Assembly: GCF_029960645.1 (NCBI RefSeq)
Contig: NZ_JASBQY010000007.1
Coordinates: forward strand, 47,067 to 111,066
From: Arthrobacter sp. AL12
Lineage (GTDB): Bacteria; Actinomycetota; Actinomycetes; Actinomycetales; Micrococcaceae
DNA: 64,000 nucleotides
Reading direction: 5' to 3'
Positions 26,137 to 36,526 of the stretch are shown here, one piece after another. Both the position numbers and the translations under genes were made by a program. How positions within the stretch are numbered: the stretch's first letter is position 1; each line of letters begins with the position of its first letter. A model generated the notes under the pieces. That model did no database searches, was not told where the DNA came from, and saw nothing but the letters and a program-made list of their open reading frames with translations.

Positions 26137-27149
26137 ACAGTATGTCTCCCGCGGCGGGAGAACCGGACCGGGACACCCTCCGCCGGGCCTCGCTCAAGGT
26201 GGCCCTGCGGATCAGTGCCGCCTGCGCGGTCCTGGTCCTTTGCCTCCTCGCCGCAGCGACCGTTTACCTGATGAACAAGCTGGCGCACCCGGATCTGCCC
26301 GGCTCCGCGGCGGCCGGGAAGGCCTACACCTATCTCGATTCCAAGGACCTGATCGAGGCGATGATCATCGCCGGGGTGGCGGGAATCGTGCTGGCCGGTG
26401 TCATCGGGTGGCTCAGCGCGCGCAGCGCAATCCGGCCACTGGGGGAGGCGCTGGCCCTGCAGCGGCGGTTCGTCCAGGATGCCAGCCATGAACTGCGCAC
26501 GCCCCTGGCCATCCTGGACGCGCGCATCCAACTCGCCCAGCGCGACGCCGTGCCTGACTCCAAAACTGCCCTGGCCCTCGGCCGGATCCGGGACGATGCG
26601 GCCACCCTGACCGGGATCGTCAACGAACTCCTGCTGGCAGCCACCCGGGCCGCACCGGATCCGTCCGCCGAACCCGTGGAGCTTGCCGACGTCGCCGGAT
26701 CCGTCACCGAGAGCCTGCAGGAACTCGCGGCGCGGCAGGGCATCCGGCTGTCCCTCTCCGACGGCGACTGCGGCGGCGGCAGCGGCCGGCCGCTGGCCCG
26801 CATCGACCGGAACTCCCTGCGCCGGGCCGTGCTCGCCCTGGCGGACAACGCCCTGGCCCACACGCCGTCCGGGGGGAGCATCACCATCAGCACAGGAACC
26901 GAGGGCAACCACGCGGTGGTCTGCGTGGCGGACACGGGGTCCGGCATCACGGGCGTGGACCAGAATCGAATCTTTGACCGCTTCGTCAGGACCCCCAGCC
27001 CGGACGGAGCCCGGGGGCAGCGAGGCTTCGGCATCGGGCTGGCGCTGGTCCGTGAAATCGCCACGGCAGCCGGCGGCGCCGTCGAGGTCGCCCGGACCGG
27101 ACCGGACGGTACGACCATGAAGCTGAAGCTTCCGCTGGCCCGTCGCTGA
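26133..27149 (+). CDS. two-component sensor histidine kinase
   Basis: 338 residues: two membrane helices (about 26-46 and 76-96) around a short 30-residue extracytoplasmic loop. The dimerisation/phosphorylation helix has His119 in DASHELRTPLAIL. An HATPase domain follows with N box DNALAHTPSGG and G boxes DTGSGI and GFGIGLALV. The small sensor loop suggests sensing within the membrane or through a partner, possibly the co-encoded PAP2 or DedA protein. Convergent with livF. Confidence 0.92.
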   Translation: MNSMSPAAGEPDRDTLRRASLKVALRISAACAVLVLCLLAAATVYLMNKLAHPDLPGSAAAGKAYTYLDSKDLIEAMIIAGVAGIVLAGVIGWLSARSAIRPLGEALALQRRFVQDASHELRTPLAILDARIQLAQRDAVPDSKTALALGRIRDDAATLTGIVNELLLAATRAAPDPSAEPVELADVAGSVTESLQELAARQGIRLSLSDGDCGGGSGRPLARIDRNSLRRAVLALADNALAHTPSGGSITISTGTEGNHAVVCVADTGSGITGVDQNRIFDRFVRTPSPDGARGQRGFGIGLALVREIATAAGGAVEVARTGPDGTTMKLKLPLARR

Positions 27150-27198
27150 GAAGGGGAAACGGCCCGCCCTTCCGGGGACACGTCGGACCCCGGGCGCG

Positions 27199-27235
27199 CA
27201 GCAGGGCCGCCACCGGCTTGGTGACGGCCCTGCTG
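27199..27235. terminator. hairpin between convergent kinase and livF genes
   Basis: CAGCAGGGCCGCCACC pairs with GGTGACGGCCCTGCTG with one mismatch and a 5-nt loop. It can serve both strands. Confidence 0.65.
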
Positions 27236-27251
27236 TGGTGTTGCCGGGGAA

Positions 27252-28021
27252 CTATTCGACGGTGTCGGCGAGGGTACCCAGGTACAGCTGAATGACCTTG
27301 GGGTCCTTCATCAGTTCCCGGCCGGTGCCGGTGTACGCGTCCTTGCCCTGGTCCAGGACATAGCCGCGGTCACAGATCTGCAGGCAGCGACGGGCATTCT
27401 GCTCCACCATGATGACCGACACGCCGGCGCGGTTGATCTCGTGCACCCGAAGGAAGGTCTCGTCCTGCTTGACCGGGGAAAGGCCCGCGGAGGGCTCGTC
27501 GAGCAGCAGTACGGCCGGGTCCATCATGAGGGCCCGGCCCATCGCCACCATCTGGCGTTCGCCGCCGGAGAGCGAGCCAGCGCGCTGGGCACGACGCTTG
27601 CCGAGTTCCGGGAACAGGCCCGTGACGAAGTCGAAGCGTTCGGCGAAGTCCTTGGGCCGCTGGAACATGCCCATCTGGAGGTTCTCCTCGATGGTCAGCG
27701 CCGCAAACACATTGTTGTTCTGCGGCACAAAGCCGATGCCTTTGCTGACGAGCTTGTTCGCCTTGAGCCCGGTGATGTCCTGGCCGCGGACCACCACAGA
27801 ACCCGAGTGGACCTTGACCAGGCCGAACATCGCCTTCAGCAGCGTCGACTTGCCGGCGCCGTTGGGACCGATGATGCCGATCAGTTCGCCCTTGCGGGCC
27901 TCGATGCTGCAGCCGTTGAGGATGTTGACGCCGGGGATATAGCCGGCCACCAGGTCGGTGACCTTGACGACGGAATCCTCATCGTAAACGGGGTTGGCGG
28001 CGGGAGCCGCGCTGGTGGCGC

Positions 28022-28025
<4 letters not shown>
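27252..28025 (-). CDS. livF: branched-chain amino-acid ABC transporter ATPase LivF
   Basis: 257-residue ABC ATPase with Walker A GPNGAGKST, signature LSGGERQMV and Walker B VLLLDEPSAGLSP, all at LivF positions. Last gene of livHMGF; its ATG overlaps the livG stop (ATGA). It pairs with LivG to drive import of leucine, isoleucine and valine or related amino acids. Confidence 0.93.
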
Positions 28026-29148
<1,123 letters not shown>

Positions 29149-29152
<4 letters not shown>

Positions 29153-30117
29153 GCGAACGCCAGCTCCTTCTTATTGCCGAGGACACCCTGAGGCCTGAAG
29201 ATCATCAGCAGCATCAGCGCGACACCCACCAGGATGTAACGCAGCTGGCCGGCCTGGACAGTGTTCAGCCAGGTGATGGCGCCGGATTCGATGAGGCCGT
29301 AAAGGATGCCTTGTGTGAGGGACAGCACGACCCAGAAGATCATGGCGCCGACGACCGGCCCCAGCACCGTGCCCAGGCCGCCGAGCAGCAGGCAGGTGTA
29401 GAGGAAGAACGTCAGCTCGGTGCCATAGTTCGCCGGCTGGACCGCGCCGCGGGGGAGGGTGAAGATCATGCCCGCCAGGGCGCCGAGCACACCACCGATG
29501 ATCAGGGCCTGCATCTTGTAGGCGTACACGTTTTTACCGAGCGAGCGGACGGCGTTTTCGTCCTCGCGGATGCCCTTGAGGACACGGCCCCAGGGGCTGC
29601 GCATCAGCAGCCACACCAGGGTACAGAACAGGGCCACGACAGCCCAGGCGACGATCCGGATGAAGAAGTCGCGGTTGTTCATGCCCATGTAGGAACCCGG
29701 AGGGAAGGGGTTCATGGCGTAGAAGTCACCCTCGAAAGCCGCCAGGCCGTTGGCCGAACCGGTGACCGCGGTCAGCTGGTTGGTGGTAACGATGTAGCGC
29801 ACGATTTCCGCCGCCGCGATCGTCACGATGGCCAGGTAGTCGGCCCGCAGCCGGAGGGTGGGGATACCCAGCAGCAGCGCAAAGATGGCCGAGCAGACCA
29901 CGGCGATCAGCAGACCCACGAAGAACGGGGCGCCGAACGTCAGGGTGGAGATGGCGAAGCCGTAGGCCCCCACCGCCATGAAACCGGCCTGGCCGAAGTT
30001 CAGCAGGCCGGCGTAGCCGAAGTGGACCGCAAGGCCGAGGGTGGCCAGTGCGTAGGCAGCCGTTGTGGGGCTGAACAGTTCACCGGCAGCGCTGGAAAAT
30101 ATGAATCCGAAGTCCAT
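29149..30117 (-). CDS. livM: branched-chain amino-acid ABC transporter permease LivM
   Basis: 322-residue permease with about eight membrane segments and the family motifs GYAGLLNFGQAGFMAVGAYG near residue 35 and GGLGTVLGPVVGA near 260. Overlaps livG by 4 bp and lies 9 bp after livH. Forms the channel with LivH. Confidence 0.92.
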
Positions 30118-30126
30118 GTCTGTCTC

Positions 30127-31467
30127 CTAACCCACGCGCTCGCGCCGGCCCAAGATACCTTGGGGCCGGATCAGAAGGACAATAATCATGATGAACAGTG
30201 CTCCCACGTATTTGAGGTCTGCGGCGAGGCCGAACACGGTGGTCAGCTCCACGAAGATACCGACGATGATGGATCCGATCAGGGCGCCCCACACTGTGCC
30301 GAGGCCACCCAGGGTGACACCGGCGAAGATGAGCAGCAGGATCTGCGAACCCATGTCGAAGGTGACGCCGGGCCGGTAGTAGGCCCACAGGATGCCGCCG
30401 AGAGAGGCGAGCATGCCGCCGGTGACCCAGACAATCCGGATGACGGAGTCGACGTCGATGCCCGAGGCCGCGGCCAGCGCCGGGTTATCGGCGACGGCGC
30501 GGGTGGCTTTGCCAAGCCGGGTCTTGAGCAGCACGATCCCGAGGATGGCGATGACAACCGCGCTGATCACGAGGGACCAGAGGTTGTTGGGGGAAATGGA
30601 GATCAGGCCGAGCTGGATCTCCGCGCTCTGGGCGAACGGCAGCTGCTGGGTGGCGCCGCCGAAGAAGAACTGGATGACGTAACGGACGGCCAGGGCGAGA
30701 CCGATGCTGACAATCATCATCGGCACCAGGCCTGTGCCGCGGCGCCGGAGCGGCTTCCAGAGGCCAGCATCCTGGACGTAGCCGAATAGACCGCCGCCGA
30801 GCAGGGCGAGCACGATCGCCAGCCAGAACGGGAGGTTCATGGCGTTGAACGCGAAGACCAGGACGGCGCCGAGGGTGACCATCTCACCGTGGGCGAAGTT
30901 GGTCAGCCCGGTGGTGCCGAAGATCAGTGAGAGGCCCACGGACGCGAGGGCCAGCAGGAGACCGAAGCTGAGGCCCGCCACGAGGCGGTTAATCAGGTTC
31001 TGGCCGAAGTCCTGCTGCTGCACCACGATGCCCTCACCGAAGGCGAAAATCACCGAGAGGTTCGAGGTCTGGCTAAAGGTGACCTCACGGGGGTTTTCCT
31101 GGCCCTCGGCGAGTTTGATGCCCTCCGGAAGCGTGGATTCATCCAGCTCGACGACGTAAGTCCCCTGGGTGGGCACCCCGATGGTCCAGGCGCCGTTGGC
31201 GCTCGACTTGGCCGTACCGGTGAAGTCGTCCTTCTTAGCCGTGATGGTGACGTCAGCGATCGGGGCGCGGTCGTCGCCGCGCAGGAAGCCGCTGATGCTG
31301 TTTTGGAACGTTGTTGCCGACGGGGATGGTGTCGGCGAGGGGCTCGTGGCCTGGGATGCTGGCGCGACAATGAGCAGTAGCGCGGCCACGGCGGCAAAAA
31401 CGGCCCCCACGACTTTCAGCAGTCTGCCGCGCCGTCTCTGCGACAGGCCTCTCGGTGTGCTTCTCAA
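30127..31467 (-). CDS. livH: LivH permease with an added exported beta-domain
   Basis: 446 residues, about 150 more than ordinary LivH. Residues 1-41 form a signal peptide (RRRGRLLK, hydrophobic run, ASQA), then a Pro/Ser/Thr linker. About residues 53-135 resemble the carboxypeptidase regulatory-like (prealbumin-type) beta-sandwich: ISGFLRGDDRAPIADVTITA, ANGAWTIGVPTQGTYVVEL. The normal permease follows, starting near INRLVAGLSFGLLLALASVGL with FGTTGLTNFAHGEMVTLGA and GGLGTVWGALIGS. TTG start with GGAGG 7 nt upstream. The added domain should lie outside the membrane and could dock LivK. Confidence 0.9.
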   Translation of the reverse strand: MRSTPRGLSQRRRGRLLKVVGAVFAAVAALLLIVAPASQATSPSPTPSPSATTFQNSISGFLRGDDRAPIADVTITAKKDDFTGTAKSSANGAWTIGVPTQGTYVVELDESTLPEGIKLAEGQENPREVTFSQTSNLSVIFAFGEGIVVQQQDFGQNLINRLVAGLSFGLLLALASVGLSLIFGTTGLTNFAHGEMVTLGAVLVFAFNAMNLPFWLAIVLALLGGGLFGYVQDAGLWKPLRRRGTGLVPMMIVSIGLALAVRYVIQFFFGGATQQLPFAQSAEIQLGLISISPNNLWSLVISAVVIAILGIVLLKTRLGKATRAVADNPALAAASGIDVDSVIRIVWVTGGMLASLGGILWAYYRPGVTFDMGSQILLLIFAGVTLGGLGTVWGALIGSIIVGIFVELTTVFGLAADLKYVGALFIMIIVLLIRPQGILGRRERVG

Positions 31468-31929
31468 AATGAAACCTCCACATGGGGGTGGTGTGGGTTG
31501 CGCCGTTGCAACCGCTGCGAACAGTCGGGGTGACGGGGGTGGTGCTTGGTGCGATGCGGTGGAGCGGTAGAGCTTGTGATATCCGTCACCCTATTGGGCC
31601 ATGTTACAGCCCGTTCGGGGCAATGAATGCCGTCGCGAGCAGGCTTAACGTCGCGATCGCGTAACAACCGTGAAGCCGGCGCGGCGAGGCGGTTTACCTG
31701 TCCTTAAGTAAACTTTTGTTGATCCCGAGTATGCCTAAACAGTTTTTATCCCGGCGCGGGAAGCGCCGTTCCGGAACGAGGTGCAGAGGTCACGGTTGGG
31801 TTGCGGCAAGCGCCTCCCGGGAACTTACAGTGCCCGCCGGCTGTTGGAATTGGTAGCGTGTTGTAACCAGACACCAAGAAGTTCAATACCGGATCATCAT
31901 TAACCCCCTTTATTTGGAGGACACCCGCA
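31468..31929. other. 462-bp intergenic region between livH and the Bax-inhibitor gene
   Basis: Divergent promoter region. On the livH side it carries the CRP-like site listed separately. Towards the other gene, TAGCGT (31854-31859) is a possible -10 without a clear -35. The middle is relatively A+T-rich for this genome (AAGTAAACTTTTGTTG near 31705). No RNA gene or conserved ORF is recognised. Confidence 0.6.
31575..31593 (-). promoter_or_regulatory. livH promoter with CRP/GlxR-like site
   Basis: TGTGA-TATCCG-TCACC (31575-31590) matches TGTGA-N6-TCACA at 9 of 10 positions. Read on the minus strand, TAGGGT (31593-31588) overlaps its edge as a -10, so the palindrome sits directly behind the -10 exactly as at livK. 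The leader to TTG 31467 would be about 115 nt. Confidence 0.62.
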
Positions 31930-32853
31930 ATGGCACTTGGCGGAAACCCAGTCTTCAACGGAAAGAACTTCCGTGGAGCAACCCAGGCACCGCCTGCCCC
32001 GCAGGCTTACGGACAGAGTCCCTACGGCCAAAACGGCTTCGGGCAGGGCCAGCCCGGCCAGGCCCAGTACGGCCAGACCCAGGCCGGCTGGAACCCTGCC
32101 CAGCAGGGCATGACCCAGGACCAGCTCCAGGACATGTACAACCGGCCGGCCGCCGGCCCCGCCGACACCGGCCGCATGACCTATGACGACGTCATCATGA
32201 AGACCGCAGCCTGCCTCGGCGCCGTCCTCGCCGGCGCGGCCGTCACCCTCGTGGTGGCCGAGGGCCTCGCCTACATGCTCATGATCGTGGGCGCGCTGGG
32301 CGGTTTCGTCCTGGCACTCGTCAACACGTTCAAGAAGCAGCCCTCCCCGGCATTGATCCTGGCCTACGCGGGTCTCGAGGGTCTGTTCCTCGGCGGCCTG
32401 ACCCGGATCCTCGACAACATCTATCCGGGCGTCGGCCTGCAGGCCGTGATCGGCACGCTTTCCGTGTTCGCCGTGACCCTGGTGCTCTTCAAGAACGGCA
32501 AGGTCCGGGCGACCCCGAAGGCCATGCGCTTCTTCATGATCGCGACCATCGGCTACGCCGTCTTCGCGCTCATCAACATGGTCATGATGTGGACCGGGGC
32601 CGTCGATTCCCCCTTCGGCCTGCGCACCTCGGTTGAGATCTTCGGCATCCCGCTGGGCGTCTTCATCGGCGTCCTGGCCATCGGCCTCGCCGCCTTCGCC
32701 CTGATCATGGACTTCACCAGCATCGAAGCCGGCGTCCGCAGCGGCGCCCCGCAGCGCTTCTCCTGGACCGCGGCCTTCGGCCTCACGGTGACGCTGGTGT
32801 GGCTCTACGTGGAGATCATCCGGCTGCTCGCGATCCTTCGCGGCGACGAATAA
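31930..32853 (+). CDS. Bax inhibitor-1/YccA family membrane protein
   Basis: 307 residues: a ~85-residue cytoplasmic N-terminus rich in Gly, Gln, Tyr and Pro (repeated YGQ and GQ), then about seven membrane helices of the BI-1-like family. The family's late acidic motif appears as IMDFTSIEAGVRSGAP near residue 265. Bacterial members are thought to be pH-sensitive calcium leak channels; the exact role is unproven. GGAGG is 10 nt before ATG 31930. Confidence 0.88.
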   Translation: MALGGNPVFNGKNFRGATQAPPAPQAYGQSPYGQNGFGQGQPGQAQYGQTQAGWNPAQQGMTQDQLQDMYNRPAAGPADTGRMTYDDVIMKTAACLGAVLAGAAVTLVVAEGLAYMLMIVGALGGFVLALVNTFKKQPSPALILAYAGLEGLFLGGLTRILDNIYPGVGLQAVIGTLSVFAVTLVLFKNGKVRATPKAMRFFMIATIGYAVFALINMVMMWTGAVDSPFGLRTSVEIFGIPLGVFIGVLAIGLAAFALIMDFTSIEAGVRSGAPQRFSWTAAFGLTVTLVWLYVEIIRLLAILRGDE

Positions 32854-32886
32854 CAGCGCCGGCGTCACGCCGGTAACGCAAGACTA

Positions 32887-32924
32887 AGAAAGGGAGCCCC
32901 GCCGGATGGCGGGGCTCCCTTTCT
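32887..32924. terminator. bidirectional terminator
   Basis: A perfect 17-bp stem AGAAAGGGAGCCCCGCC / GGCGGGGCTCCCTTTCT around GGAT, with A/T-rich stem ends so it can terminate from both sides. It separates the Bax-inhibitor gene from the convergent thiolase gene. Confidence 0.92.
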
Positions 32925-32980
32925 GTGGTGCCAGGCAGCGACGTGCCAGGCAGCGGCGTGCCCGACGGCGGGCGGGCGGC

Positions 32981-34219
32981 TCAGCTGAGCCGCTCCAGCA
33001 CCACGGCCATGCCCTGGCCGCCGCCCACACACAAGGTCGCGAGCCCAAGGGCCGCGTCCCGTTCCCGGAGGCCGTTGAGCAAGGTGGTGGTCATCCGGGC
33101 GCCGGTCATCCCGAAGGGGTGTCCCGGCGCGATGGCGCCGCCGTGGACGTTGAGTTTGTCCTGGTCGATCCCGAGTTCCCTGGCGCTGGCGAGGACCTGG
33201 ACCGCGAAGGCCTCGTTAAGTTCCACGAGGTCGATGTCCTCCATCACCAGCCCGGCAAGGGCCAGCGCCCGGCGGCTCGCCTCGACCGGACCCATGCCCA
33301 TGAGCTCGGGGGAGAGCGCGCTGACGCCGGTGGAGACAATCCGTGCCAGCGGCTCGAGTCCGAGTTCGCGCGCCCGCGTAGCGCTCATCACGACGACGGC
33401 CGCCGCCCCGTCGTTCAGCGGGCAGGCATTGCCGGCGGTGACGGTGTCCTCGGCGCGGAAGACCGGCTGCAGGGCGCTGACCGCTTCGAGGGTGACACCG
33501 GCCCGCGGAGAGTCGTCCCGGTCGATCAGGGTGCCGTCCCTGCGGGTGTAGGGCGTAATCTCGCGGGCATAGAACCCGGAGGCGATGGCGGCTTCGGAGC
33601 GGTTCTGGCTGAGCACCGCCCAGGCGTCCTGGTCCGCCCGGCCGATGCCGAAGCTGGTCGCGACGTTCTCCGCGGTCTGTCCCATGGCGATATAGGTATC
33701 CGGCATCCGGCCGCCCAGCCGCGGGTCCGTCCACGGGGTGTTGGCTGCGGCCCGGGCGGCGGTCCGCTGCCGGGCGGCGGCAAAGAGCGGGTTGTGCATG
33801 CTGGCGTCTGTCTCTCCGGCGCCGGCCCAGTCGCGGTACCGGGACACGGCCTCCACCCCGGCCGAGATGAACGCGTGTCCCTCGCCGGCCCGGATGGCGT
33901 GGAAGGCCATCCGGAGGGTCTGCAGGCTTGAGGCGCAGAAACGGTTGATGGTGGCGCCCGGGACGGCGTCCAGCCCGGCGAGGATGGTGACTACCCTGGC
34001 CATATTGGAGCCGGCCTCGCCGCTGGGCTCGGCGCAGCCCAGGTACAGGTCGTCCAGGCCGCGGCCGGCGGTATCCGCCGCGTCGAATGACGGAATCCGG
34101 GCCAGGACGGCGGCCACCATGGCGGCCGCGAGGTCGTCGGGCCGTTCGTCCTTCAGTGAGCCTTTGAAGGCGCGTCCGATCGGGCTCCTGGCAGTGGAGA
34201 CTATGACCGCATCTGGCAT
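32981..34219 (-). CDS. acetyl-CoA C-acyltransferase (thiolase)
   Basis: 412-residue thiolase. The nucleophile is Cys95 in INRFCASSLQ; the second signature GGAIAPGHPFGMTGARM and the final CVGGGQGMAVV carry the catalytic His and Cys. It cleaves 3-ketoacyl-CoA in beta-oxidation or condenses acetyl-CoA; no fadB partner is adjacent, so direction is open. The minus-strand -10 TAGGCT (34231-34226) ends 6 nt before the ATG, suggesting a leaderless mRNA. Confidence 0.93.
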   Translation of the reverse strand: MPDAVIVSTARSPIGRAFKGSLKDERPDDLAAAMVAAVLARIPSFDAADTAGRGLDDLYLGCAEPSGEAGSNMARVVTILAGLDAVPGATINRFCASSLQTLRMAFHAIRAGEGHAFISAGVEAVSRYRDWAGAGETDASMHNPLFAAARQRTAARAAANTPWTDPRLGGRMPDTYIAMGQTAENVATSFGIGRADQDAWAVLSQNRSEAAIASGFYAREITPYTRRDGTLIDRDDSPRAGVTLEAVSALQPVFRAEDTVTAGNACPLNDGAAAVVVMSATRARELGLEPLARIVSTGVSALSPELMGMGPVEASRRALALAGLVMEDIDLVELNEAFAVQVLASARELGIDQDKLNVHGGAIAPGHPFGMTGARMTTTLLNGLRERDAALGLATLCVGGGQGMAVVLERLS

Positions 34220-34225
34220 GCGCCC

Positions 34226-34231
34226 AGCCTA
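34226..34231 (-). promoter_or_regulatory. leaderless -10 of the thiolase gene
   Basis: TAGGCT on the minus strand, 6 nt before ATG 34219. Confidence 0.6.
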
Positions 34232-34239
34232 CGCTCCGG

Positions 34240-35400
34240 CTATGCCAGGCGCACCGCCCCTGCCGCGGGCCGGACGCTGAAAATCTCCGGCGCCGCGTAC
34301 CCGGCCCCGGCGAAGGCACGTCCGACGACGGCACGCACCTGCCGCTCGGCCGCCACCGGTGTGAGCGCGATCGCCGAGCCGCCGAAGCCGCCCCCGGTCA
34401 TCCGGGCACCGACCGCGCCGGCAGCACGGGCGGCCCCGACAGCGAGGTCCAGTTCGGGGCAGGAGATCTCGAAGTCGTCGCGCATGGAGGCATGGGACGC
34501 ATCCAGCAGCGGCCCGATCGCCGCGGGCCCGGCGCCGGCGAGAAGCTCGACCACCTGCAGGACCCGGTCATTCTCGGTGACGACGTGCCGCACGCGGCGG
34601 AACGTCTCCGGATCCAGCAGGCCGCTGGATTCTTCCAGGCCGTCGAGTCCGACGTCGCGCAGGGCCTTCACGCCGAGCACCTCGGCCGCCAGCTCGCAGG
34701 AGGCCCGCCGGGAGGCGTAGCCGCCGCCGGCATGGGAGTGCGACACCTTCGTGTCGATCACGAGCAGCACCAGTCCGGCGGCGTCGGCGTCGAACGGGAC
34801 CAGCCGGAAGCTCTGGTCGCGGCAGTCCAGGAACAGGGCGTGCCCGGCCGCCCCGCGCAGGGACGCGGACTGGTCCATGATGCCGGTGGGCGCGCCGACA
34901 AAGTCGTTCTCGGCGCGCTGGGTGGCCAGGACCATGTCCCGGTCGTCCAGGCCCGCCGCGGTGAGCTCGTTGAGGGCGGAGATGACGGCGCACTCGATCG
35001 CGTGGGAAGAGGACAGGCCGGCGCCGCGGGGAACATCGGAGTCCAGCAGCAGGTCCAGGCCGCGCACGGGAAGCCCGTGCTGCTGGAGCGCCCACACGAC
35101 ACCCAGCGGGTACTTTGTCCACCCCTTCGCCGTGCCGCGGTCCAGGGACCCTGCATCCGCCGTCGTCAGGCCCTGGTTGCCGAAGGTGGACAGCAGCCGG
35201 ATCTCGGAGTCCGGACGCCGGCGGACCGCCACCCTGGCTGTCCTGTCGATCGCGAACGGCAGCACGTAACCCTCGTTGTAGTCGGTATGTTCGCCGATCA
35301 GATTAACGCGTCCGGGCGCCTGCCACACGCCGTCGGGCGCCGCGCCGAAGACGGACGCGAAGCGGGCCGCGAGCTGCCGGGCGTCAAGGGGGAGGGTCAT
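34240..35400 (-). CDS. galK: galactokinase
   Basis: 386-residue GHMP kinase phosphorylating galactose at O1. The signature GRVNLIGEHTDYNEGYVLPFAI is near residue 29, the ATP loop GAGLSSSHAIECA near 120, and the C-terminal motif RMTGGGFGGSAIAL near 345. ATG 35400 is used; an upstream extension reads into the divergent promoter region. Opposite to an epimerase gene; galE lies 21 kb away and galT is not in the window. Confidence 0.95.
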   Translation of the reverse strand: MTLPLDARQLAARFASVFGAAPDGVWQAPGRVNLIGEHTDYNEGYVLPFAIDRTARVAVRRRPDSEIRLLSTFGNQGLTTADAGSLDRGTAKGWTKYPLGVVWALQQHGLPVRGLDLLLDSDVPRGAGLSSSHAIECAVISALNELTAAGLDDRDMVLATQRAENDFVGAPTGIMDQSASLRGAAGHALFLDCRDQSFRLVPFDADAAGLVLLVIDTKVSHSHAGGGYASRRASCELAAEVLGVKALRDVGLDGLEESSGLLDPETFRRVRHVVTENDRVLQVVELLAGAGPAAIGPLLDASHASMRDDFEISCPELDLAVGAARAAGAVGARMTGGGFGGSAIALTPVAAERQVRAVVGRAFAGAGYAAPEIFSVRPAAGAVRLA

Positions 35401-35445
35401 GCGGTGCTTTCGGCGGGGTCGGTCCTGGAAATGCGGGTCATGGAT

Positions 35446-35463
35446 CCACGGTATACGCCGTGG
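35446..35463. promoter_or_regulatory. palindromic operator between galK and galM
   Basis: CCACGG-TATACG-CCGTGG is a perfect 6-6-6 palindrome in the 88-bp divergent gap. Its centre reads as a -10-like TATAC on both strands. It lies 45 bp before galK and about 15 bp before the galM -10, so one regulator could control both. Confidence 0.6.
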
Positions 35464-35475
35464 CCTGCGGCTAGG

Positions 35476-35481
35476 TACGGT
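35476..35481 (+). promoter_or_regulatory. leaderless -10 of the galM-like gene
   Basis: TACGGT ends 7 nt before ATG 35489. An overlapping TAGGTA at 35472 is an alternative. Confidence 0.55.
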
Positions 35482-35488
35482 GGTGACC

Positions 35489-36478
35489 ATGAACCTGCCG
35501 CGTCACGCCTCCCCGGATTCCCCTGCCAGCGAGCGACCCAGCGACCGCCCGGGCCCGGACGCTTCCGCGAGGCGCTATGCCACGGGCCGGCAGTACGAGT
35601 TGCGGCGCGGCGACGCCCTGGCCGTCGTCACCGAACTGGCCGCCGGGCTGAGGCTGTACAGCCGCGGCGGCACGCAGCTGACGGAAAGCTACGGGGACGC
35701 GGAGATTTCCCCGGGTGCCGCCGGCATCACGCTGGCGCCGTGGGCGAACCGGGTGGAGGACGGTGTCTGGTACCTGAACGGCAAGAAGCAGCAGCTGGAC
35801 ATCACCGAGGTGTCCCGCAACAACGCCAGCCACGGGCTGCTGCGCAACGCCGCCTACGAACTCGTCGACGAATCCGAATTCTCGGTCACCCTGGAAGCGG
35901 CGGTGTTCCCGCAGCACGGCTATCCCTTCCTGCTCCGCCACCGCGTGCGCTACGAACTGGATGAGGACCTGGGCCTGGCGGTCCGGCAACTGCTGATCAA
36001 CGACTCCCAGGAGCCGGCACCGTTTGTCCTCGGCGCGCACCCGTACCTCCGGCTGGGAGAGGTGCCCAGCGAGGAGCTCACGGTCACCGTGCAGGCGGGC
36101 ACCAGGCTCGTGACGGACGAGCGCCTGATCCCGCGCCGCACCGAACCGGTGGGCGGCGACTTCGACCTCCGCGCCGGGCGGACGGTGGGCGACCTGGACC
36201 TCGATTCGGCCTACACGGACCTGGAGTTCGACGCCGGCATCGCCCGGCACACGCTGAGCGCCCCGGACGGCCGGAGCGTGAGCCTCTGGCAGGACGAACA
36301 CTGCGGCTACGTCCACGTGTTTGTCACCACCAAGTTCCCGGGCCGCACCAAGGCGGTGGCGATCGAGCCGATGACCGGCCCGGCCAACGCCTTCAACACC
36401 GGCGACGGCCTCCGCTGGCTCGATCCGGGGGAGCGGTTCGCCATGACGTGGGGCATCAGCGCCTCCCTGGGGCGCTGA
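35489..36478 (+). CDS. aldose 1-epimerase family protein
   Basis: 329-residue galactose mutarotase-like beta-sandwich protein that interconverts anomers of hexoses. Conserved positions include the GITLAPWANRVEDG stretch near residue 85, NNASHGLLRN near 115, LGAHPYLRLG near 180 (catalytic His) and the late AIEPMTGPANAFNTGDG carrying the catalytic Glu. Residues 1-30 are disordered. Divergent from galK, which supports galactose metabolism. It is closer to the YeaD/LacX-like aldose-epimerase groups than to classical GalM, so no symbol is given. Confidence 0.87.
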   Translation: MNLPRHASPDSPASERPSDRPGPDASARRYATGRQYELRRGDALAVVTELAAGLRLYSRGGTQLTESYGDAEISPGAAGITLAPWANRVEDGVWYLNGKKQQLDITEVSRNNASHGLLRNAAYELVDESEFSVTLEAAVFPQHGYPFLLRHRVRYELDEDLGLAVRQLLINDSQEPAPFVLGAHPYLRLGEVPSEELTVTVQAGTRLVTDERLIPRRTEPVGGDFDLRAGRTVGDLDLDSAYTDLEFDAGIARHTLSAPDGRSVSLWQDEHCGYVHVFVTTKFPGRTKAVAIEPMTGPANAFNTGDGLRWLDPGERFAMTWGISASLGR

Positions 36479-36526
36479 GCCAGCCGACGGTTTCCCATCC
36501 GGTCGGCGCTGGTGAATCATTGGGCT

